A stretch of DNA of 64,000 nt from an uncultured Coriobacteriaceae bacterium (GTDB taxonomy: Bacteria; Actinomycetota; Coriobacteriia; Coriobacteriales; UMGS124). The position numbers were made by a program, and so were the translations under genes. The notes beneath the pieces are model-generated. The model saw only the letters and a program-made list of their open reading frames with translations, made no database searches and was not told the DNA's origin. Below, piece after piece: positions 7,215-15,658 of this stretch. How positions within the stretch are numbered: position 1 is the stretch's first letter; every line of letters starts with the position of its first letter. The stretch lies in NCBI GenBank assembly GCA_900539345.1, contig UQBS01000005.1, positions 1-64,000 on the forward strand, in the 5' to 3' direction.

Positions 7215-8810
7215 TTACTCCCACTCGATGGTTGCCGGGGGCTTGCTCGTGATGTCGTAGCACACGCGGTTGGCACCGGGGACCTCGGCCACGATGCGGC
7301 CGGAGACCTTGGCCAGCACGTCGTAGGGCAGCTTGGCCCAGTCGGCGGTCATGGCGTCGGAGCTCTCAACGGCACGCAGGATGATGGGGCGCTGATAGGT
7401 GCGCTCGTCGCCCATAACGCCCACGCTCTTGATGTCAGGCAGCACCGCGAAGTACTGCCAGCAGCTGTGCTCGGAATTGCGCTCGCCCGTCTCCTGGAAA
7501 AGGCGCTCGTTGTAGGCGTCGAGCTCCTCACGCACGATGGCATCGGCGTTCTTAAGAATCTCAAGCTTCTCGGCGTCGATGGAGCCGATGATGCGAATGG
7601 CCAGGCCAGGGCCGGGGAACGGCTGGCGGTAGACGATGTGATCGGGAAGGCCGAGGGCAAGGCCAAGCTCGCGTACTTCGTCCTTGAAGAAGTGGTCGAG
7701 CGGCTCGATGAGGTCGAAGTGCACGCCCTCGGGGAACGGGATGAGGTTGTGGTGGCTCTTGATGGTAGCAGTCTTGCCGCCCGTCTTGCGCGCACCGCTC
7801 TCGATGATGTCGGGATAGATGGTACCCTGCGCCATGAACTGCACGAGGCGGCCGTCTTCGGCAATGTCCTGCGCCACGGTGAAGAACTCGTTCCAGAACT
7901 GGGTGCCAATGATGTGGCGCTTCTGCTCGGGATCACTCACGCCCTCGAGAAGCTTGAGGTAGCGCTCCTCGGCATGCACGTGCACGAAGTCGACGTCGAA
8001 CTGCTTGGTGAAGACTTCCTCGACCTGCTCGGGCTCGCCCTTGCGCAGAAGGCCATGATTCACGAAGACGCACGTAAGCTGCTTGCCGATGGCGCGGGCA
8101 CACAGAGCTGCGACCACAGAGGAGTCGACGCCGCCCGACAGACCCAGGATGACACGGGCATCGCCCACCTGTTCGCGAATCTCAGCAACCTTCTGCTCAA
8201 CGATATTGTCCATGGTCCACGTGGGTTCAAGGCCGGCGATGTTGAACAGGAAGTTGGAGAGCAGCTCCTTGCCATGCGGGGTGTGGCGCACCTCAGGATG
8301 GAACTGCGTAGTATAGATGCGCTTGCTCGCGCACTCCATCGCAGCCACAGGGCACACGTCGGTGGAAGCGGTAACAGTGAAGCCCTCGGGCACCACAGAG
8401 ACGGCATCGCGGTGGCTCATCCACACGCTCTGCTCCTCGGGCGTGCCGTCGAAGAGCTGCGAGGCGCCCTTGCGGTGCAGATCGGCATGACCGTACTCGC
8501 CCACCTCGGAATGGCCGACGGTGCCGCCAAGCGTGACGGCCGTAATCTGATGACCATAGCAGAAACCAAGAATGGGAACACCGAGCTCAAAGATGGCAGG
8601 ATCGACCTTGGGGGCGTCCTCGGCATACACGCTGGCGGGGCCACCCGACAGGATGAGGGCAGCAGGGTGCATGTCAGCAAGCTCGGCTGCGGAGATATCG
8701 CACGGGACGATCTCGGAATAGACATGAAGGTCACGCACACGGCGGGCGATGAGCTGGCCGTATTGCGCACCAAAGTCAAGAACGTAAACTACCTGGTCGG
8801 TGGTCGCCAT
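7215..8810 (-). CDS. guaA: GMP synthase (glutamine-hydrolysing)
   Basis: Converts XMP to GMP using glutamine and ATP, the last step of guanine nucleotide synthesis. The 531-residue protein has the class I glutamine amidotransferase domain (residues 10-200, nucleophile in GFCYGHQ, His/Glu triad partners in F-H-P-E-V), then the ATP pyrophosphatase domain with the P-loop GLSGGVDSSV near 235, and a C-terminal dimerisation domain ending P-P-A-T-I-E-W-E as in other GuaA proteins. I chose the ATG at 8810 (MATTDQVVYVLDFGAQYG); in-frame codons further upstream lie in AT-rich leader DNA. It is a stand-alone gene with its own terminator. Confidence 0.97.
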   Translation of the reverse strand: MATTDQVVYVLDFGAQYGQLIARRVRDLHVYSEIVPCDISAAELADMHPAALILSGGPASVYAEDAPKVDPAIFELGVPILGFCYGHQITAVTLGGTVGHSEVGEYGHADLHRKGASQLFDGTPEEQSVWMSHRDAVSVVPEGFTVTASTDVCPVAAMECASKRIYTTQFHPEVRHTPHGKELLSNFLFNIAGLEPTWTMDNIVEQKVAEIREQVGDARVILGLSGGVDSSVVAALCARAIGKQLTCVFVNHGLLRKGEPEQVEEVFTKQFDVDFVHVHAEERYLKLLEGVSDPEQKRHIIGTQFWNEFFTVAQDIAEDGRLVQFMAQGTIYPDIIESGARKTGGKTATIKSHHNLIPFPEGVHFDLIEPLDHFFKDEVRELGLALGLPDHIVYRQPFPGPGLAIRIIGSIDAEKLEILKNADAIVREELDAYNERLFQETGERNSEHSCWQYFAVLPDIKSVGVMGDERTYQRPIILRAVESSDAMTADWAKLPYDVLAKVSGRIVAEVPGANRVCYDITSKPPATIEWE

Positions 8811-8899
8811 CGGTTTGTGCTCCCTACTTCTACAAAAACAGATACTCGCGCTTTCGAACTCAAATAAAGTTGCAACCGTTTTAACAGACGTTCGATTAT

Positions 8900-8935
8900 G
8901 GCATCCCGACACGCGACGTTGCACGCCGGGATGCC
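8900..8935 (-). terminator. Probable hairpin terminator between ychF and guaA
   Basis: GGCATCCCG (8900-8908) and CGGGATGCC (8927-8935) are perfect inverted repeats in the 164-base gap between the ychF stop and the guaA start. The T-run is weak (minus strand continues ATAATCG), so termination efficiency is uncertain. The rest of the gap is AT-rich and should contain the guaA promoter. Confidence 0.45.
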
Positions 8936-8974
8936 AACATCAATCAAGCGCAGTCAAAAAAACAGTTGCAAAAT

Positions 8975-10039
8975 TTAAACGTTGAAGCGGAAGTGCATGA
9001 CGTCGCCGTCCTGCACCACATAATCCTTACCTTCGACGCGCAGCTTGCCGGCAGCCTTGGCGCCAGCCTCACCGCCAAGCTCGACATAGTCGTCGTAAGC
9101 AATGGTCTCAGCACGGATGAAACCGCGCTCGAAGTCGGAGTGAATGACGCCTGCAGCCTGGGGTGCAGTGTCGCCGATATGGATGGTCCAAGCCTTGACC
9201 TCCATCTCGCCGGCCGTGAAGAAGGACTGCAGACCCAGCAGGTTATAGGCAGCCTTGGCCAGACGGCTGAGGCCGGACTCTTTCAGACCAAGGTCAGCCA
9301 GATACATGGCTGCGTCTTCCTCATCGAGCTCGGCGAGCTCGCTCTCGATCTTGGCACACAGAGGAAGCGGCTTGATGCCACCGATTTCGGGAAGGTCAGC
9401 CGTAACCTGGTCCTCGTCGACGTTGGCGAGCACCATGATGGGCTTCATGGTCATGAGGTGCAGGTCGTAGAGATGAGCGCGCTCTTCGTCATCCATCTCC
9501 ATGGAGCGGGCGGGGTTGCCCTCGTTCATCCAAGTGGCAACGCGCTTCACGGTCTCGTACTTGGCAGAAAGCTCCTTATCGCGCTTTGCATCCTTCTCAA
9601 GGCGCGGCAGAGCCTTCTCGACCGTGGCAAGGTCAGCCAGGACAAGCTCAGTGCGAATGATGTCGAAGTCGCTCTCGGGGTTGGTACAGCAATCGGAGCG
9701 AACAATGTCGGGATCCTCGAAATAGCGCACGACCTCGCAGATGGCGTCGCACTCACGGATGTTCGCGAGGAACTGGTTGCCCAGGCCCTCACCCTGGCTG
9801 GCACCCTTCACCAAACCGGCGATGTCAACAAACTCGACGGTGGCGGGCACGATACGGCCGGGATGTACGATGTTGGCAAGCTTCTGGAGTCGCTCGTCAG
9901 GCACAGGCACGATGCCCTGGTTGGGCTCGATAGTCGCAAAGGGATAGTTCGCCGCCAAGATGTTCTGCTTGGTGAGCGAGTTGAAGAGCGTCGACTTGCC
10001 CACGTTGGGCAGGCCGACGATGCCGATGGAGAGGGCCAT
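8975..10039 (-). CDS. ychF: Ribosome-associated P-loop ATPase YchF (OLA1 family)
   Basis: The 354-residue protein begins M-A-L-S-I-G-I-V-G-L-P-N-V-G-K-S-T, the P-loop of the Obg-related family. DIAGLVKGAS is the switch II region. The G4 position reads VLANVDED (N-x-x-E rather than NKxD), the feature that makes YchF prefer ATP over GTP. The C-terminus is a TGS domain ending with VQDGDVMHFRFNV. It binds ribosomes and is linked to stress responses and translation quality. The start is the ATG at 10039, with the usual MxLxxGIVGLPNVGKST context. It has normal length and no sign of damage. Confidence 0.96.
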   Translation of the reverse strand: MALSIGIVGLPNVGKSTLFNSLTKQNILAANYPFATIEPNQGIVPVPDERLQKLANIVHPGRIVPATVEFVDIAGLVKGASQGEGLGNQFLANIRECDAICEVVRYFEDPDIVRSDCCTNPESDFDIIRTELVLADLATVEKALPRLEKDAKRDKELSAKYETVKRVATWMNEGNPARSMEMDDEERAHLYDLHLMTMKPIMVLANVDEDQVTADLPEIGGIKPLPLCAKIESELAELDEEDAAMYLADLGLKESGLSRLAKAAYNLLGLQSFFTAGEMEVKAWTIHIGDTAPQAAGVIHSDFERGFIRAETIAYDDYVELGGEAGAKAAGKLRVEGKDYVVQDGDVMHFRFNV

Positions 10040-10120
10040 GTCACTCCTTGCAGTCGCAAACACGCTTCGATACGGGCAGATACCAAATCAATCGGAAGTA
10101 AATTATAGGTCCAAGCGAAC

Positions 10121-10148
10121 AAAAAAGGGCCGCCCCTGCGGGCGGCCC
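10121..10148 (-). terminator. Rho-independent terminator of the flavocytochrome gene
   Basis: The minus strand reads GGGCCGCCC-loop-GGGCGGCCC (10148-10127), then TTTTTTG. The stem is perfect and lies about 35 bases after the flavocytochrome stop. Confidence 0.9.
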
Positions 10149-10181
10149 ATAGAATCACTTGCCTGGTGCTTGATTCCGCGC

Positions 10182-11423
10182 TTAGGCCTGAGCCTGAGCG
10201 AGAGCCTCGTCAACGGCCGAGAAGATGGCCTTGGAGGTGACGGTAGCACCGGAGACAGCGTCGACGCCGGCAGTGCCGTTGGCGGCAACAATGGCCTCGG
10301 GGAGCTGCTCGATGGCGTTGCTGCCAATGCCCTGGGTCTCGGAGTTGTCACCAACGGTGACCTCAGCGACCTTGCCGTCCTTGACGGTCACGGTCACAGG
10401 GACGTCGCCGCCAATGCCCTTGCCAGCGGCGGTGTACTCGCCGTCGGTGTAGGTGGCGTCGGAAGCGGCGGCCTCGGTGCTGGCGGAGTCAGCAGCGGGC
10501 TCCTCGGCGGCCTCGGCGGTCCAACCCTCGGGGAGGTTCTCCTCGGTGAAGACGCCGGCGTGGCAGGCGGCGCAAGCAGCAACAGACCTCTCAGCGTGGC
10601 AGGTCTGGCAGCTGAAGTCCTCGATGAAGCCCTCGTGAGCGGTCTTCATCTCGTCAGACATGGAGTGGAAGTTGAAGGGCTGGTCGTTCCAGGTGTACTT
10701 AGCCTCAACGCCAGCCATGTCGAGCTCGCGAACCTTGGTGCCGTCGTGGCAAGAAGCGCACTTGTCAGAGGGAACGGCGTTCATGTGGTCGGCCATAGCG
10801 TTGACCTTAACCTCGGGGGTGGTCCAACCCTCGGGAACCTCAACCATGCCGTCATGGCACTCGGCGCACACCATGGTAGAGGTCTTGTGCACGCTGTGGC
10901 AGTCGCCGCAGGTGATGTTCAGACCAGCATGGGCGTCGATGGCGGGCATGTTGTGGGGATCGATGACCTGATCCTTGGTGGACTCTTCCTTGGTGGGAGC
11001 ATGGTTGAACTCATCAAGGTTGCCGTCGTGGCAAGAACCGCAGAACTCGTCGTTGACGAACTCCTTGTGGTCGGTCAGCGGGTCGGTGTAGGAATCGCTG
11101 ACGTAGAGGACGACCTCATGCACGAGGTCCATCATCTTGGCCTGGCTCCAGTGGCAGCCAAGGCAGGTGACGTCGGCCTCAGCGTGCTTGGAGACGAGCA
11201 GGGCGTCATCCTCGCTGTAGTAGCCATCGACGTACTTCGTCATGTTGTTGTGGCAGATGGCGCTGCAGAAGCTCGGCTCCTCGTGCCAATGCAGGAACGC
11301 CGTGAAAAACGCGATGACGGCAATGAAAATCACGGAAAGAACGATGGGCCAAACCTTGGTCTTAGGGGCCTTGGTCTTCTTCATCGTCTCAGACTCCGTC
11401 GTCACCTTCTCCTCTTCGGACAT
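10182..11423 (-). CDS. Membrane-anchored eight-haem cytochrome c with covalent-FMN domain
   Basis: This 413-residue protein has a cytoplasmic N-terminus, one membrane anchor (residues 24-44) and an exported part. It carries eight haem c sites: C-S-A-I-C-H at 53 (CxxxCH spacing) and CxxCH at 87, 128, 172, 186, 222, 272 and 284. An Ala/Glu-rich linker (300-325) leads to an FMN-binding domain (326-413) with S-G-A-T at 391-394, where ApbE-type transferases attach FMN to the Thr. The N-terminal half resembles NrfH/NapC-type quinol-oxidising cytochromes. It probably carries electrons from menaquinol across the membrane to exported flavoprotein reductases, such as the FrdA-like protein at the right edge. 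The start is the ATG at 11423 after GAGGAGGAG. Confidence 0.88.
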   Translation of the reverse strand: MSEEEKVTTESETMKKTKAPKTKVWPIVLSVIFIAVIAFFTAFLHWHEEPSFCSAICHNNMTKYVDGYYSEDDALLVSKHAEADVTCLGCHWSQAKMMDLVHEVVLYVSDSYTDPLTDHKEFVNDEFCGSCHDGNLDEFNHAPTKEESTKDQVIDPHNMPAIDAHAGLNITCGDCHSVHKTSTMVCAECHDGMVEVPEGWTTPEVKVNAMADHMNAVPSDKCASCHDGTKVRELDMAGVEAKYTWNDQPFNFHSMSDEMKTAHEGFIEDFSCQTCHAERSVAACAACHAGVFTEENLPEGWTAEAAEEPAADSASTEAAASDATYTDGEYTAAGKGIGGDVPVTVTVKDGKVAEVTVGDNSETQGIGSNAIEQLPEAIVAANGTAGVDAVSGATVTSKAIFSAVDEALAQAQA

Positions 11424-11485
11424 GGGTAACTCCTCCTCTTCCTGGCACGGGCCAGTCTGCCCGCGTCCCTTACCTAACCTAGCTG

Positions 11486-11514
11486 ATGATAGTTTTAGCC
11501 GCGAGGTCGGGCAA
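11486..11514 (-). promoter_or_regulatory. Predicted sigma-70 promoter of the flavocytochrome
   Basis: On the minus strand TTGCCC (11514-11509), a 17-base spacer and TATCAT (11491-11486) match the -35/-10 pattern with four of six matches or better in each box, about 60 bases before the ATG. Confidence 0.5.
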
Positions 11515-11568
11515 CAATCAAATGCGCGGAACTGCACTCAAGCCGCCGAATTCTGCCTAACCGCCACA

Positions 11569-11592
11569 AATTGTTGCCATTCGACAACAATT
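11569..11592 (-). promoter_or_regulatory. 24-bp palindrome upstream of the flavocytochrome, possible operator
   Basis: AATTGTTG (11569-11576) and CAACAATT (11585-11592) form a perfect 8-bp dyad with an 8-base centre, about 55 bases upstream of the predicted -35 and 30 bases after the ferredoxin stop. The size and symmetry fit a dimeric regulator site; a weak terminator for the ferredoxin gene is the alternative. Confidence 0.35.
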
Positions 11593-11621
11593 ATAGAGGG
11601 CGGGTGGTTTCTTTCAAGGCG

Positions 11622-12911
11622 TTAGAGCTTCTCTCCGCGGGCCTCGGCCTCGTCGGCTTCCTTCTCCAGCATGTCAATCATCTTCTGGCCGTACTTCTTG
11701 GCCTTCTCGCGGTTCTCGGCTTCCTTCTGGCGCTGCTTCTCGTCTTCCTCGACCTTCTTCTTGGTCTCGGGGTCGTCGACGATGAGGCGGTTGCCGTCAA
11801 CTTCGATAAACTCGATGGCGTCGAGAGGACAGATGTCCGAACACAGGGCGCATGCCACACAGTGCGTGGTGAGTACCGAAATCTTGCCCCCCACGATGTC
11901 GATCGCGTTCATGGGGCACACATCGGCGCACTCGCCGCAGCCGTCGCACTTGTCAGTGGACTGGGGGGCGTCGAGCAAAATGTTGCCAGCCGTCTTGGGA
12001 TGGTTGGCAAGAGCCACGAGCATGAGCTGGCGGGTGTTGGTGAGCACGCGCTTCTTGTTTTCGGTGTTCTGTGCACCAGTCAGACGGTCGAGCGACTTCT
12101 GCAGCTCGGTAATCTGCTTGGAATGCTTGGCAAGCTTCTCGGCACCACGAGCGAGCTTGGCGGTGAGGGGGTTCACCTTCGAGGCCGTCATGCCAAGCGA
12201 CTTGAGGGAGCCGTTGACAAAGGCCTTGCGCTCGGCCTGATGGTCGACCTCGAGCACCATGTCGCGCTCGCGCTCCACAAGGTCGACGGTCTCGCCGCTC
12301 CACTGCTCGCCCAACGTGATGGCGTCGGTGTAGCACTCCTCGCCGGTGGTGGTGCGGCACTTGTCGCAGATGCCGCGCGGCAGATAGATGCCGACGTTGC
12401 CATACTCGCACAGAATCGAGTACCACACCTCGGCCGAGACGTCGCCCACGCAGGGCAGGACTACCTGAGCGGCCTCGGGCACATGACCCAGGGCGCGCGT
12501 GCAGGTGACGTAAACCATCTCGTTGGCCTCGGCAGCCTTGCAGATCTTGTCGTAGAGCATCTTGGGGGCGTGCATGCTCGACACGAGGGCGTCGGTGGGG
12601 CAGGCAGCCACGCACAGGCCGCACTTGCGGCAGTCGCTCTTGATCTCAAGCGCGCCGTCGTCATCGAAGAAGATGGAGTCTGTCGGGCAAACCTGCAGGC
12701 ACAGGTCGCAGCTGGCGTCCTCCTTCTTGCAACGCACGCACATGGCGGAGTTGCCCTTGGGGACGACCTTGTAATCCGACGGCGTCCACACGGGCTCAGC
12801 GCTCTCCTCCGTGGTGGCTCCGCGCACAAAGGCGGTCTCGTCAGAGATCTCGCCCGTGATGGCCTGGAACTCCTTTTGCAGGCCTATGAGTTCGTCGAGG
12901 AAGTCTGCCAT
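11622..12911 (-). CDS. Four-cluster ferredoxin-type iron-sulfur protein
   Basis: This 429-residue soluble protein has two pairs of 4Fe-4S motifs. One pair is near residues 60-110 (C-V-R-C-K.. C-D-L-C-L-Q-V-C-P and C-R-K-C-G-L-C-V-A-A-C-P). The other is near 325-375 (C-D-G-C-G-E-C-A-D-V-C-P and C-V-A-C-A-L-C-S-D-I-C-P). The middle part carries six or more further Cys residues (for example C-D-K-C) and a Lys-rich helical stretch. The C-terminus is a charged coiled coil rich in Glu and Lys. It has no signal peptide or membrane segment. It probably moves electrons between cytoplasmic redox enzymes; the partner is unknown. The gene stands alone upstream of the flavocytochrome, about 200 bases away, with a separate promoter likely between them. 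Confidence 0.75.
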   Translation of the reverse strand: MADFLDELIGLQKEFQAITGEISDETAFVRGATTEESAEPVWTPSDYKVVPKGNSAMCVRCKKEDASCDLCLQVCPTDSIFFDDDGALEIKSDCRKCGLCVAACPTDALVSSMHAPKMLYDKICKAAEANEMVYVTCTRALGHVPEAAQVVLPCVGDVSAEVWYSILCEYGNVGIYLPRGICDKCRTTTGEECYTDAITLGEQWSGETVDLVERERDMVLEVDHQAERKAFVNGSLKSLGMTASKVNPLTAKLARGAEKLAKHSKQITELQKSLDRLTGAQNTENKKRVLTNTRQLMLVALANHPKTAGNILLDAPQSTDKCDGCGECADVCPMNAIDIVGGKISVLTTHCVACALCSDICPLDAIEFIEVDGNRLIVDDPETKKKVEEDEKQRQKEAENREKAKKYGQKMIDMLEKEADEAEARGEKL

Positions 12912-12958
12912 TCTGTGTGCCTTTCCCTCTTAGCAGCCCTATGTCCCAATATGAAACA

Positions 12959-12985
12959 GGCCCGCAGGTCTTGCGCCCACGGGCC
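12959..12985 (-). terminator. Possible terminator of the greA-lysS operon
   Basis: The minus strand has GGCCCG-15 bases-CGGGCC followed by TGTTTCAT, about 45 bases after the lysS stop. The stem is short and the T-run interrupted, so this is tentative. Confidence 0.4.
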
Positions 12986-13031
12986 CGAGGTGCAGCGTAC
13001 CCATTTTGCGCCGCACCCGTACGCTTAAGTT

Positions 13032-14999
13032 CTAGTAGAGCTTGGCACCTGCGGGGATGGCGTCGCTCACCATCAGCAGGTTGAGGCGCTCCTCGTCGTC
13101 CACCTTATGGATGGCGGAAAGCAGCATGCCGCACGAATCGATGCCCATCATCTTGCGCGGGGGCAGGTTCGTGATGGCCACGAGGGTCTTGCCCACAAGC
13201 TGCTCGGGCTCGTAGTAGGCATGGATGCCCGACAGGATGGTGCGGTCAGCACCCGTGCCGTCGTCAAGCGTGAACTGCAGGAGCTTCTTGGACTTGGGCA
13301 CCGCGGCGCAGGCCTTGACCTTCACGGCGCGGAAGTCGGACTTGGAGAACGTCTCGAAGTCAACGGAGTCCTCGAAGAGCGGCTCAATCTGGATGTTCTC
13401 CAGCTCTGCGGCGGCGATGGGCTCGCAAGCTTCCTCAACAGGCGCGCTTGCCACAGCAGCCTGCTCGGCAGCCTTGGCAGCAGCGGCACCGCTCTTGGTG
13501 CCGGCCTCGGGCTTCATGTGCGGGAACAGCAGCACGTCGCGGATGGAGGCGGAGTTGGTAAGCAGCATGACCACGCGGTCGATGCCGATGCCGATGCCGC
13601 CCGCAGGGGGCATGCCGTACTCGAGGGCACGCACGTAGTCCTCGTCGTACTCCATGGCCTCGTCGTCGCCGGCAAACTTCTCCTCCACCTGCTTGCGGAA
13701 ACGCTCGGCCTGATCGACAGGGTCATTGAGCTCGGAGAACGCATTGGCGTACTCGTGGCCGGCAATAACGAGCTCGAAGCGGTGCGTGAGACGCGGATCG
13801 TCCTCGAAACGCTTGGCCAGAGGCGAGACCTCAATGGGGTAATCGCACACGAAGGTGGGGTTCACGATCGTGTCCTCGCCCAGCTCGTCGTAGATCTCGG
13901 CGATGATCTTGCCGGCGGTCCACTCGGGCTTGATCTCGATGCCCTTGGCGCGGGCGGCGCTGGCAAGCTCCTCGACGGGCGTGTCGAGCGTGACCTTGTA
14001 GCCAAGCACGTCGGAGACGATGTCGGTCATGGGACGGCAGGCCCACTCGCCCGACAGGTCGATGGTCTGGCCCTGATATTCGATGACCTCGGGGTTGCCC
14101 ACGGCCTTGTTAGCGGCCTTGATGACACCCTCGGCGAGCCTCTTCATGCCCTCCAGGTCGGAATAGGCGCGATAGGCCTCCATCGTGGTGAACTCGGGGT
14201 TGTGCGTGAGGTCCATGCCCTCGTTACGGAAGATGCGGCCGACCTCGAACACGGCCTCGAAACCGCCCACAAGCAGACGCTTGAGGTGCAGCTCAGTCGC
14301 GATACGCAGGTAGCACTCCTGGTTGAGTGCATTGAAGTGCGTAATAAACGGCTTTGCGGTGGCGCCACCCTGGATGGTCTGCAGGATGGGGGTCTCCACC
14401 TCCATGTAGCCGTCGGCCTCCATGTAGCGGCGGAACGTCGACAGGATGAGCGAGCGCTTGCGGAAGGTCTCGCGCACGTCATCGTTCACGATGAGGTCCA
14501 CATAGCGCTGACGATAGCGCGTCTCTTTGTCGGACAGACCGTGGAACTTCTCGGGCAGGGGGCGCACACTCTTGGAGAGCAGGCGCACACCCGTAGGCGC
14601 AATGGAGAGCTCGCCGCGACGAGTGCGCACGACAATGCCCTTGGCCTCGACGATATCGCCCAGGTCGAAGGCCTTGACACTGGCAAGACCTTCCTCACCC
14701 AGGTCGTTGATACGACAGAAGAGCTGGATGGTGCCCGTGGAATCCTGCAGCTCGATGAAGATGACCTTGCCCTGGCCACGCTTGGCACGCACGCGACCGG
14801 CAACGCTCACGACGTCGGCCGTGTCGGCGCCGTCCTCGAGGGTGGCGTAACGCTCCACCAGGTCGGCGACATGGTCACTGACCTGACAGTGCTCGGGGTA
14901 AGGGTTGACGCCGGCCTCAATGAGAGCAGAACGGCGACCGAGGCGCACACTGCGCTCGTCGAGCAGGGCGACGTCGCCCTGAGGCTGATCGGCCGCCAT
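13032..14999 (-). CDS. lysS: Lysyl-tRNA synthetase (class II) with C-terminal Trbp111-like domain
   Basis: Charges tRNA-Lys. Residues 1-505 are a standard class II LysRS: an OB-fold anticodon domain (residues 60-145), motif 2 region FEVGRIFRNEGMD with HNPEFTTMEAY, and motif 3 GIGIGIDRVVMLL. After an Ala-rich linker (about 510-540), residues 550-655 form a tRNA-binding domain of the Trbp111/EMAP type (S-K-S-D-F-R-A-V-K-V, N-L-P-P-R-K-M-M-G-I-D-S-C-G-M-L-L-S-A). Ordinary LysRS is about 500 residues, so this is an appended domain. It is the domain normally found at the end of MetRS, which lacks it in this genome. The ATG at 14999 overlaps the greA stop by one base (TAATG), so the two are translationally coupled. 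Confidence 0.95.
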   Translation of the reverse strand: MAADQPQGDVALLDERSVRLGRRSALIEAGVNPYPEHCQVSDHVADLVERYATLEDGADTADVVSVAGRVRAKRGQGKVIFIELQDSTGTIQLFCRINDLGEEGLASVKAFDLGDIVEAKGIVVRTRRGELSIAPTGVRLLSKSVRPLPEKFHGLSDKETRYRQRYVDLIVNDDVRETFRKRSLILSTFRRYMEADGYMEVETPILQTIQGGATAKPFITHFNALNQECYLRIATELHLKRLLVGGFEAVFEVGRIFRNEGMDLTHNPEFTTMEAYRAYSDLEGMKRLAEGVIKAANKAVGNPEVIEYQGQTIDLSGEWACRPMTDIVSDVLGYKVTLDTPVEELASAARAKGIEIKPEWTAGKIIAEIYDELGEDTIVNPTFVCDYPIEVSPLAKRFEDDPRLTHRFELVIAGHEYANAFSELNDPVDQAERFRKQVEEKFAGDDEAMEYDEDYVRALEYGMPPAGGIGIGIDRVVMLLTNSASIRDVLLFPHMKPEAGTKSGAAAAKAAEQAAVASAPVEEACEPIAAAELENIQIEPLFEDSVDFETFSKSDFRAVKVKACAAVPKSKKLLQFTLDDGTGADRTILSGIHAYYEPEQLVGKTLVAITNLPPRKMMGIDSCGMLLSAIHKVDDEERLNLLMVSDAIPAGAKLY

Positions 15000-15478
15000 T
15001 AGCGGGCCTCAACAGCCGTGACGGTATAGATGAGCGTCTTGCCGGCCGGGCTCACGAACGACACCGTGTCGCCGGCCTTGTGATCCATCAGAGCCTTGCC
15101 CAGCGGCGACTCGTTGGAAATCTTGCCCTCGCGCGGGCTAGCCTCGGCGGTGCCCACGAGAGTGTAAACGCGCTCCTTGCCAGCGGCATCCTGCAGGTGC
15201 ACGACATGGCCAATCGTGATGCGGCCGCCCTTGGTGGGAGCCGCGACAACGATGCAGTTGGCAAGCTGCTGCTTGAGCACCTGGATGCGGTTCTCATTAG
15301 ATGCCTGCTCGTCCTTGGCGTCGTCGTACTCGGAGTTCTCGGAAAGGTCGCCAAAGTCGCGGGCCACGGCGATGGCCTCGGTGATGCGCTCGCGCTCGGT
15401 GGTCTCGCGCCAGGCAAGCTCCTCCTCAAGCTTGAGCTTGCCTTCGGGGGAAAGCACGATTGCCTTGCCTACTTCCAT
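14999..15478 (-). CDS. greA: Transcription elongation factor GreA
   Basis: GreA rescues backtracked RNA polymerase by stimulating transcript cleavage. The 159-residue protein has the N-terminal coiled coil (L-S-P-E-G-K-L-K-L-E-E-E-L) with the acidic tip residues in DFGDLSENSEYDDAK, and the C-terminal FKBP-like domain (V-G-T-A-E-A-S-P, SNESPLGKAL, GDTV). Length and motifs are typical. The start is the ATG at 15478 (MEVGKAIVLSPEG). It is the first gene of a two-gene unit with lysS. The 180-base upstream gap holds a GTGCCCG/CGGGCAC dyad at about 15547-15570 that could be part of its regulation. Confidence 0.96.
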   Translation of the reverse strand: MEVGKAIVLSPEGKLKLEEELAWRETTERERITEAIAVARDFGDLSENSEYDDAKDEQASNENRIQVLKQQLANCIVVAAPTKGGRITIGHVVHLQDAAGKERVYTLVGTAEASPREGKISNESPLGKALMDHKAGDTVSFVSPAGKTLIYTVTAVEAR

Positions 15479-15598
15479 GGTAAATCTCCTTGTTTCAGCC
15501 CTGGCACGGGCCTCGCCGGCAACAGGGACGTACTTGTTTACGACAAGTGCCCGTCACACATGGCGGGCACCGTTAGAACCTCTCAATAAACGCCGCGC

Positions 15599-15628
15599 GG
15601 CGCACGCCTTCGGTAGAAGACGTGCGCC
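15599..15628 (-). terminator. Probable terminator hairpin after tatA
   Basis: Arms of 13 bp (15599-15611 and 15616-15628), one G-T wobble, with a 4-base loop, begin about 30 bases after the tatA stop on the minus strand. The minus strand continues GCGCGGCGTTTATT, so the T-run is poor. Confidence 0.55.
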
Positions 15629-15658
15629 ACGCTGTTTAATGCTTGTGATACGACAGGC

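Noticed and set aside
7029..8867. Long plus-strand ORF of 612 codons opposite guaA
   Set aside because: It is the antisense of guaA, rich in Leu/Ala/His/Val with no recognisable domain; guaA on the minus strand is unambiguous.
13225..15002. Plus-strand ORFs opposite lysS (up to 631 codons)
   Set aside because: Antisense shadows in high-GC DNA; no domain similarity, and lysS motifs are certain.
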